DNA of 31,716 nt from Spirogloea muscicola (lineage: Eukaryota > Streptophyta > Zygnematophyceae > Spirogloeales > Spirogloeaceae): NCBI GenBank assembly GCA_009602725.1, contig WELB01000026.1:165845-197560 (forward strand), given 5' to 3'. Below the pieces are notes generated by a model. That model did no database searches. It was not told the DNA's origin and was given only the letters and a program-made list of their open reading frames with translations. The position numbers and the translations under genes are program-made. This document shows, piece by piece, positions 19,080 through 26,370 of this stretch; the first letter of the stretch is position 1, and every line of letters begins with the position of its first letter.

Positions 19080-19671
19080 AGTGGTCTCCACGTTTTCCTT
19101 GTCCGTTCTTTTGGACTGACTTCTCACAACCCTTTTAGCAAGAGCTTACTTCTTCCCGGCTCCTATTGGACCTTATTTATATCCTGTGGGCTGGCTTTTC
19201 AGAGCCCTCCCCCCTGCTAGCTATTCTGAGTTGCATCTACTGACTAGAGGTCACTGAGAGTCCCCTTGCTGCCGTCTTAGCACTTAGTACCTTGCGTTCA
19301 TCCGGCTCCTTCAGACTTTGTCCATTTCTTTGGGCTGGCCTCTCACAGCCACCAGTCAATCCGGCCGCGCTTTGTTTAATGTACGTGATGTGCTTGCCTT
19401 TGTAATTGGCCATTTGGCCTTCGTTTGTTTCACATACACGTATTTTCCCCTTTACAAGAGCTATTTCTAGTTTTGAGCTCTCCCCTTTTAAATGGAGTGA
19501 GCTTTACAAAGATTACTTCTTTCCTTGCGTGCTGTCGGGTTTCAGACTCTTCTAGTCGTTCTTTGTGAGTTGGCCCTTTCTTCCTTTCAGCTGACCCGAG
19601 CTTATTGAGCGCCTCTTGCTGACGTCTTGGAGACTAGTATCTTGCACATTCTTTGGGCTGGCCTTTACACG
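19080..19671 (+). repeat. Series of plus-strand retroelement 3' tails
   Basis: 19093-19160: UTR with CTTGTCCGTTCTTTTGGACT and GCAAGAGCTTACTTCTTCCC. 19170-19260: UTR joined to a coding end LHLLTRGH-stop (about 19233-19258). 19310-19375: TTTGGGCTGGCCTCTCACAG, CCAGTCAATCCGGCCGCGC. 19391-19442: family 4 UTR motif. 19640-19670: TTCTTTGGGCTGGCC. All share the order GTCC-ATTCTTT-GGGCTGGC. Confidence 0.65.
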
Positions 19672-19905
19672 TGAGAGAAGGCGCGCGGTGCGCATGAAAT
19701 TGAAAGGGAGGCCAATTCTAGCCTTACAAATGTCCTGTTAGCTGGGTAATGAACTGGCTAAGGGGGACACTAATATCCCCGAGTGAGCACATACATATCT
19801 GACATGCTATACTGATGCGCCAAACCACCACCATGGAAGCCGTTAGCCTGGGCTAATGCACGACCAGCACGCTGGCGTATCGCGAGTGCCTGGGAGCGCT
19901 GTAGA
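19672..19905 (-). repeat. R1 module followed by a tail ending YVLTRGY-stop
   Basis: 19672-19734 is an R1 copy. On the minus strand 19905-19770 encodes SLQRSQALAIRQRAGRALAQ, ANGFHGGG and SMSDMYVLTRGY-stop, a distinct RLE C-terminal subfamily represented only by this tail. Its 5' boundary (19905) adjoins the A-rich end of the next tail. Confidence 0.7.
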
Positions 19906-20125
19906 CTTAATAAAAGAAAGGGCTCGCCCATTGAGGATAGGGGCTGGAAAAAGCCAGCCCAAAAAGGAATGAACATAGGACGAGAAGCGGCCAGGGGAAG
20001 TACGAAGAACAACAAGCACAAAAAAGGAAGGAAAGGCGCGCGGGGCGCATGAAAAAGAAACGAAGCAGCTACGAAGCACTCAGTAACCCCTACTGAGCAG
20101 CCTCAGGTCAGAGAGACTGGGTTGT
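19906..20125 (-). repeat. Family 3 type 3' tail with an R1 insertion and A-rich end
   Basis: Minus sense: TCTCTGACCTGAGGCTGCTC (RLLSRGY-stop at about 20102-20082), GTGCTTCGTAGCTGCTTCG, then a 24-bp R1 piece (about 20033-20053) that splits the UTR. Then CCCCTGGCCGCTTCTCGTCC, GGGCTGGCTTTTTCCAGCCC, CAATGGGCGAGCCCTTTC and a short TTTTATTAAG end. This is the closest relative of the 4337-4507 UTR in length. Confidence 0.7.
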
Positions 20126-20400
20126 AGACATGAACACCTACGGTCCGCGCTACGCCAGCCTCAGCTGGCGTAGCGCAACTCGGAGGTAAAAGCAGCAGGT
20201 AAAGAAGGATGAGCTCTTCCGTGGAAGGCAATGGCTGTAAGAAAGTGGCTCTCTCACAAAGAAGCAAGAGAGGAGGCCAGCCAGGAGGCCATCCAGCCTG
20301 AAAAGAATCGACAAGGTCCGAAGGGGCCAAAAAGCGCTTTTCCAAAAGCTTTTCAGGTAGGATGATTACTAGTATCCTCTAATTAGGAGCCTCAAATGAA
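20126..20400 (-). repeat. Retroelement tail ending RLLIRGY-stop, with a perfect hairpin at its far end
   Basis: Minus sense: RLLIRGY-TAG (about 20396-20373), then GGCCCCTTCGGACCTTGTCG, ATTCTTTTCAGGCTGG, and GAAGAGCTCATCCTTC. The unit ends beyond a perfect 12-bp stem (GCGCTACGCCAG, loop CCTCAG) at 20147-20176. Confidence 0.65.
20147..20176. repeat. Perfect 12-bp hairpin, 6-nt loop
   Basis: GCGCTACGCCAG at 20147-20158 and its exact complement at 20165-20176, with loop CCTCAG. It is not followed by a T-run. It lies at the edge of a retroelement tail. Confidence 0.85.
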
Positions 20401-20404
20401 AACG

Positions 20405-20795
20405 ACAAGCAGCCGGAAAGCAATCCCCTTGACAAAAGCCACGGGCTGCAGCTAGAGCACGGCCAGCATGCAGATGCAAGGCGTGGGCCATGGACCGCTG
20501 GAGTAATATGGACAGGCGCATGCAATATGTCTATGCTAGCGAGCCAGCGGCGTTGAAGTCGGCCTGCTCGCCTCGCATTCACAGAGAACAGCGCTTCTAT
20601 ATTGACTTCCAAATCGCATTTTCAAGACACAGCGCGTCGAGCAAGCCTGGCCAATGGGTCAAGCCACTGAGACCCGAAAGGCCCGTGCACATCAACGGCC
20701 AGTGGGACGAACCCGTCCCCTTCCGGGTGGTCCGCCCCTCCTTGCCACGAGCTGCGAACGCCACGAGCGGCGTTCGCAGCTGCATGTCCAGCCTG
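20405..20795 (-). pseudogene. Family 1 RLE fragment interrupted by a foreign segment
   Basis: Minus frame: AGHAAANAARGVRSS, HPEGDGFVPLAVDVHGPFGS, QWLDPLARLARRAVS (20795-20635). Then about 55 bp without similarity to other family 1 copies (20580-20634). Then the tail FNAAGS...LQRSMAHALHLHAGRAL (20570-20430). It also contains the 13-bp perfect hairpin at 20750-20781 (AGCTGCGAACGCC, loop ACGAGC), absent from the other family 1 copies. Confidence 0.7.
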
Positions 20796-21060
20796 TGGAA
20801 ACCAGCTAAGGAAAATTGGACAAGGATTGACCAAGGAGAGGAAGGCCTTCGCTTGCCCTCTTGCGGCGTGCCGCTTTTCCTGCTTCGAGTTGTGTTGCTC
20901 ACCCGTGGATACTGAGCACCTATCTGCATCTGGTGTGTAGTTCTGTCTTTTTCGGCATCGTTTTGTGGCCTGTGTGGCCTTCGGATATTGTCCATTTCTG
21001 GGCTGGCTTTGCAAGCCCCTCTTTTCCTATGGGCGAGCGATATCTCTGTGCCTCGCTCAC
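20796..21060 (+). repeat. Plus-strand retroelement tail ending VLLTRGY-stop
   Basis: 20880-20915 encodes LLRVVLLTRGY-stop. The UTR follows: TTCGGATATTGTCCATTTCT, GGGCTGGCTTTGCAAGCCCC, TTTCCTATGGGCGAGCG (to about 21040). 20796-20879 is a mixed piece with AAAATTGGACAAGGATTGAC, a decayed minus-strand UTR. Confidence 0.65.
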
Positions 21061-21201
21061 CACCTGCTCATCGGCTTGGCCACTCAGGCCCCTCCATCGC
21101 TCAAAATTTTGGATTCTTTGTTTGTTGATCTTCTAGTTTCTATACACACTCCATGGCCTGCTCGTCGCTGGCGTAGGCCAGCGAGCGAGCTCAGGCCAGC
21201 C

Positions 21202-22725
21202 ATGCCCGCCCCTCCCGCCGCCGACGCCGGCCCCCGAGCTTTGCCGCCGGCACCGGCGGTCCTCGAGGAGGCCTTCTTGGCCTGCCTGGACGCCGCCGAC
21301 CGGCTGCTCGCCTCCAGGGAGGCCCTCTCCCGGGCTCTGCAGGCGGTGCGCTTTCCCCATCTCCGCTGCCCTCCCGCGCTCGATGCCACCACACCGTCTA
21401 CGCGCAAGCAGCAATAGTCCCACTCGAGTTAGCTTCCTGTCGCAGGGCTGGTTCGACCTTGCTCGAGCCCGCTACTCCATGGGGCCGTCCAGCATTGGGC
21501 GGCTGCAATACGACGCTTCCCCCTCGCTCGCGCCTCCTGCAACGACCGTCGGCTTGGGTGAGCAAGGGCATGGTAGCCTCGCCAGAGCGCCGACAAAGGG
21601 CGCTGTGACTGTGCAGCACGGTCGAGCTCGGGCCAGGACTCGCAAGTCGTCCGCGCTTGGCAGATAGAAGCCTTGCTTGCCTTCAGGACTCCACCTGGAC
21701 TAAGCAGCACGGCTGCTTTTGCAGCTGCCGCTGGCGATGACGGCGTGCGTCGGCTGATACTTCAGGCACGCCAGGCAGGACAGGGGGAACAGGCGGCGGG
21801 CAAGCCGCCTTGGGTCATAGCTCCTGGCAGCCCTCCATCTCCAGCAGCAGCTTCTGGCAGCCCTGAATTGGACGACCTTGTGTCATCAATCAGCCTGGCA
21901 GCCAGCCCCTGTATGGAGGAAAGAGCCACGCCTTGCACAAAGGTCAGGTGGTTGTGTGACTGTCCTGCAGCTCCTGGGTGGACTCGTGATGCCAGTATCA
22001 TGCTGTGATGGAAATGCTGCAGCTCCTGGATGGTCGTGCACACCATTGATCACGCTGTGATGGACTGCTTCCTAGGCGAGTTCACCTTGATAATTTGTTG
22101 TTTCAATGACGATGCCACGTACATTTGATGGCGGCAGTCAGTTGACAAGCTTAGCAGGGATGCTCTACGCTGGTTTGGGACCTTAGTGTCGCCTCACTTG
22201 CGGGTGGCCTCAGCTTCGTTCCAAGAAGGTCGAGCTTGCGAGGTCACTTATTGCTTGTGTTGACATGGTTGTCATCCGTACGTACAGCTCAGTGCAAGCC
22301 CTTCTGATTGCTTCCATTGCTTGCCCTCTTCTTTCAAATTACTCCTGGCTTGCAAATGAGGTGCTTTCTCAGACAAGCCAGTTAAGTGCATGGATGTTGG
22401 TCTGCTGACATGAGACTCTGACTGCAGCCCTCCAGCTTGCAGTGGAGGTGGCCAATACGCAATCACAAGTTGATCACTTGCGCGCTCGTTACTTGGAGCT
22501 TAAAGGTGAGCAACTGCACAATTGTAACACTGCTAAACAGGGGTGCTTGTGTCCTACTGGTGGTTGACATACTTGACTGAAACTCTGTCCTCAGAGTGGC
22601 ACCACATGGAGGTCCCAGGAAACAACAAAGCAGATGTTTCCTACAACAATTGTAGCAAGAGCGACGCTATGGCCCCTGAGCCAAAGCTCAACACTCAGGA
22701 CCTTGCCAGGATTGCAAGCCCGTAA
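21202..22725 (+). CDS. VMA22: VMA22/CCDC115-family V-ATPase assembly factor, 6 exons
   Basis: The family (yeast Vma22, animal CCDC115) is needed to assemble the membrane sector of the vacuolar H+-ATPase in the endoplasmic reticulum. Exons: 21202-21345, 21446-21557, 21617-21953, 22158-22228, 22428-22505, 22595-22725, totalling 290 codons in phase. Exon 1 has the N-terminal helix LEEAFLACLDAADRLL. Exon 2 has the family signature GWFDLARARYSMGPSSIGRL followed by QYDASP. Exon 4 has the second signature DALRWFGTLVSPHLRVASAS FQE, and exon 5 the C-terminal coiled helix LQLAVEVANTQSQVDHLRAR. Exon 3 is a poorly conserved linker rich in Ala, Gly and Ser; its right border (TT|GTGTGA) and the next acceptor are the least certain points, chosen to keep phase. 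The last exon (EWHHMEVPGNN..., TAA) is an alga-specific-looking extension. Convergent with the eIF2B-beta gene, stops 283 bp apart. Confidence 0.85.
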
Positions 22726-23008
22726 TCAGCAAAACTTTGTCAATGAGGGATGCCTGTTTGCATCACATCAAGGAGACGTGTATACTAGCTGCAATGCTCT
22801 GTTGTTCTGACAAATATGCCAGCAGGCCAAAGAACGGGAATCATTCTGTTGTCGACCTGTTCCCCCTGTTTGGCGCGACACAAAGGCCCGCTTCCTCCAA
22901 ACAGCGATGAGCGAGCTCCAAGCTTAGGGCAAAGCAGGCGTTTAATAGGTACATCTATCCGCTATAGTGGGAGCGAAACAATGGCCAGTCCGGGCCATCC
23001 AATGGCCA
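22726..23008. other. Intergenic region between convergent genes
   Basis: Holds the 3' ends of the VMA22-like and eIF2B-beta transcripts. No coding potential or clear polyadenylation signal is visible. Confidence 0.5.
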
Positions 23009-25488
23009 CTATATCGTCAAGTCCTCTGGGCTGTAATATTCTTGCACCAGTCTGTACATGTAAGATGGATTGTGACCTCCACTGCAACCATACAGGCAAC
23101 AAATTACTGAAAAATCGTTCTGGTGCTCATTTGTAATCAGCTGGAGCTTGTATACGCCGCGGAGGCCCATTTGGCACAAGCACGCACTGTGCAAAGCTGC
23201 TAAAGTCATAAGCAGTGGCATGGGGAGCTAGACTGTCTTACGTGTCTGTTATGAATAGAGAGATGAGATGTGGAGGAATATAGTCGAAGGCTGGATTCAG
23301 CACATGAGCAGGAGGAGAGCCAGGAGCACCCGCCAAACATGCAGCATAGTCGCCCACGGATAAGATGGCAGCTGGCGACTTGAGCTCGTTCAATTGCGAC
23401 GGATGATTCTGTGGGAACAGGGGGCACAGCTGCCCAGGAACCAAAGAAGCAGTGTCACGCACATGCAGAAGGGTGTGCATAATCAGCAAGTCCAAGCCCT
23501 ATATTATGCGGCTGCAAGTCATGGAGCTCCTGACCTTGAAGACAGCAGCGAGCACAACGAAGGGTACAGCATGTCTTTGAGCAGCCAAGGCTGTCATGTG
23601 CAGTCCCACAGGTGCTATGACGCCTCCGTCAGCCATCACAGCATGTGCTGCAACAATAACCTGCCACATCCTGCTGGTCAAGTCCAACCCAATGTGCTAC
23701 AACAGGCATTAGCTCATGATACATCCATAGCAGCTGCCTAACTAACTCTCAGCAAGCTGACAGCACGAGCCTTACCATATTAATGCGGGCCATCATGGCA
23801 AATATTGCTGAGTCAGTTATCGATGTCGTCTGAACTCCCACTGCGGCGAGCTCCTTCGCAAGAATTTGTCCATCATATCTGAAAGTTGAAATAAAGAATA
23901 CTATCGAACGAACAAGGTCCAAGTACAGACATCAGACAAGAAAATGTGGAGTATCAGACATGTAGAGGGTGTCAATCAAACCTTGGAGCACCTTCTGCCA
24001 CAACCACCTGGAACAAGCGCTTCTTCTTTGCCTCTTTGAAGAATTTCAACAGAGTAGGGGACCGACCCACTGTCAGTATTACTTCACTGCACAGCACGAG
24101 CCCAACCTTCTTGTGAGTATATCACGGTACATTACCGCCTTAAGGTTCGCAATGAAACCTGAATCCGCAAGTTGTGAACGCTGGGGGCGTTTGGCTAGAC
24201 GCATTCCTGCGAGGTGACCACCTCCGTCCAGGAGGAGTCGATGCTTTACTTTTGGTGGATGTGCTCCAGGGCCTGGTCCGCCACTTGGGACGAGTAATTG
24301 TTGATCTCGTCGAGTAACTCATTCACCCCCTCAATGACGTTGTGCTTCAATCTCCAGCTCCAAGAATGCTTGCCTTTCCCAACTGTTGTGAGCAATGGGG
24401 GTCGCCAAATCAGCAGGAAGATGACACTGACCCCTTACTACCTTTGAGATCAGAATTTATTGGACACAGTAGTGCTAGACAGCAGCCCTTCACTACCCAA
24501 GCTTATGTGTTCGCTCCATGTGAAGCTGTGAAGCGGCATGGACGTGATGACAGAACACCCGAGAACAACAGTGTAGCTTTTTTGAATGCAGCTGGAATGA
24601 TGGCTCGCAGACAGGTAATGAAGAGCGAGGATTACGCTTGCTCTTGACCTCCGACTCCACCGGACTGGCATAATCTTGGGCACTGCCAGCTTCCTGCCTC
24701 AACCTGGTGGCACGCTCCACTGGGAGCTCCAGCAGATTGGACAGAGAAGGGGCACGGAGTGCGTTTATGTTGGAGGCCGCTGCCGATTGTGCGGCGCTTC
24801 CGTGCTGGCGGCTCAGCAGATCAATTGCTCCATTGGGCTCCGAGCTCTGGCCAGACACGGGGGCAGCTGCACTTGCGCTGGCCTCAGCGAGAAGAGCCAC
24901 ATCCTCCTCGCGGATGATGTGCAGGACGCGCCTGACTATGTTGCCCACTGCGAGCTCTGATCGCAGCAGGCCTCGTGGCAACGATGGGTCAGTAGTGAGC
25001 AAGGAAGGGCACAAGCCAGCTGGGCGAGGCGCAAAGGCGATGCGCCCACCGGTGGGGTTGGCGGCAGTGAGGAGGCGCCCGACGGCCCTGACAGCGTCAA
25101 GGAGCGCGGGGGCGGCGGGGCCGGCAGCGGGCATGCGGTGCTGCGAGATGACTTGCCGCAGCAGCTCGGCGGTGCGCCGGGCACTGTGGATGGACCCTTC
25201 CACCTGCCTGCGGGCAAGCAGAGGAAGCGGCTGCTGGGTACTCTGGGGCGGCTGCGATGGCCAGCCAAGCGCATACCGAGGAAGCTGTGGAGTGCCATGT
25301 GCGTGGGCCGCAGGCTGGCCTGTTCAGGCCGTCTCAGTGGCTCAGTCCCAGCAGTGAGAGTGGAGAGGAGGGCAAGAGCCGGGGCCCTCTCTGCGCGTCT
25401 CCGCACCTCGCCCTGAGCTCTCCGCGTCTCACCTCCGGCGGAGGCGCGCGGCCAGGTCGGCGACGAGGGCGGGCAGCGCGTCGGCCAT
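23009..25488 (-). CDS. EIF2B2: Translation initiation factor eIF2B subunit beta, 9 exons, 420 aa
   Basis: Regulatory-core subunit of the eIF2B decamer, the guanine nucleotide exchange factor for eIF2 in the cytosol. Exons: 25488-25433, 25207-25050, 24956-24636, 24382-24250, 24086-23982, 23878-23776, 23660-23535, 23429-23242, 23081-23009; phases agree throughout (1263 nt). Landmarks in order: EGSIHSARRTAELLRQVISQ; NPTELAVGNIVRRVLHIIRE; LKHNVIEGVNELLDEIN; QVADQALEHIHQNEVILTVG; FFKEAKKKRFQVVVAEGAPR; QTTSITDSAIFAMMARIN; VIVAAHAVMADGGVIAPVGL; ALAAQRHAVPFVVLAAVFK; FDYIPPHLISLFITD and GGHNPSYMYRLVQEYYSPED, ending DLTI-TAG. These are the Rossmann-like C-domain motifs of eIF2B alpha/beta/delta, and the N-terminus and ending match beta. 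Intron 2 (93 nt) is in frame with no stop. The exon 3 donor (24635) is my least certain border. Length is close to plant homologues. Confidence 0.95.
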
Positions 25489-26067
25489 GCGGGGCGGCCC
25501 GGCGAGGGCAGGTAGCGAGCTGGGCGCAGCCGAGCGAGCGGAGGCCCGGTTGGGCTTCAGCCTACTTCAACGCCGCTGGCTCGCTAGCGGCGTCGCTAGC
25601 GCAGGTTTCGCATGCGCCTGCCCATATCCCTCCAGCCTCCCTTTCAATTTCATGCTCACCGCTCGCCTTCTCTCCAGCAGTTTAGCAGTCTACTTTAGCA
25701 GCAGGCGATGTGCATCTGTCAACGTACTTGCCTTCCTTTTCCTTTTTTTCTTTTGTGCCTTCTTGGCACGCTCAGGCCCTCCATCACTCAATACACACGC
25801 CATTCTTCCAGCGGTCCTTGGCCCACTCCTTGCATCTGCGTGCTGGCCGTGCTCTAGCTGCCCATTCCTTTGGGCTGGCCTCTCACAACCACCAATTAGT
25901 TTGGCCGCGCTTTCTTCTAGCTTCAATCTCTGGCTTTCATCAAATGGACTCCTTTCTGCTGACTCAGGGTCACAAAGCTCCCCATTTTCTGTAGTCTCTC
26001 AAATAGCTGTGTGATTTTGTCGCCTTCCGGCCCTTCTTCTTTCTTCTCTATGGGCGAGCACTTCTTC
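25489..26067 (+). repeat. Plus-strand retroelement tail fragments upstream of eIF2B-beta
   Basis: 25565-25645 decodes partly as FNAAGSLA with a 12-bp duplication (TCGCTAGCG repeated), then ALAQV. 25804-25858 decodes as LQRSLAHSLHLRAGRALA. 25865-25920 is a UTR with CCTTTGGGCTGGCCTCTCAC, CAATTAGTTTGGCCGCGC. 25945-25970 reads SFLLTQGH, a decayed LLTRGY end. 26010-26067 is a UTR with CTTCTCTATGGGCGAGCAC joined to the next fragment. The eIF2B-beta promoter must lie in 25489-25565. Confidence 0.6.
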
Positions 26068-26370
26068 TTCCGAACGGCGGTGCACCGCCTACTCGGCCTC
26101 CACCCACCATGCCTAGGTGGAGTACAACAATGCGAGTGCGGCGAGCGCAGCCCGGACGCGGCGTCACTGGCGGCCCATATGCTCCGGTGCGCACGGGGAG
26201 GGGAGCGGACCGGCACACACGACCTGCTCCGGAACGCGATGTTCGGCATATTTGTCGAAGCCGGTTACATGGCGCTGGAGAACTCCAGCATCATGCCTCT
26301 GACTGCTGGGGCGGACGGCCGCCTCCACACCCGGCGCGCCGATCTCGTCGCTCGCGCGCTCGGCGGGGGG
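26068..26370 (+). pseudogene. RLE finger and nuclease fragment, truncated at both ends
   Basis: Encodes FRTAVHRLLGLHPPCLGGVQ, the finger QCECGERSPD...AAHMLRCARGGERTGTHD, then LLRNAMFGIFVEAGYMALEN and the first half of the nuclease core, LHTRRADLVARALGGG. There it stops, joined to an inverted UTR. The catalytic second half (LLLDVV) is missing. It is closest to family 3 by eye. Preceded without a gap by a UTR piece, so it is a rearranged fragment. Confidence 0.8.

Noticed and set aside
20490-20915. 141-codon plus-strand frame ending VLLTRGY
   Set aside because: Only the last dozen codons are genuine element tail; the rest is antisense to a family 1 fragment.
20861-21417. Overlapping plus-strand frames extending left of the VMA22-like start
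   Set aside because: They run from retroelement UTR into exon 1; the ATG at 21202 is the first one giving the family N-terminal helix in phase.
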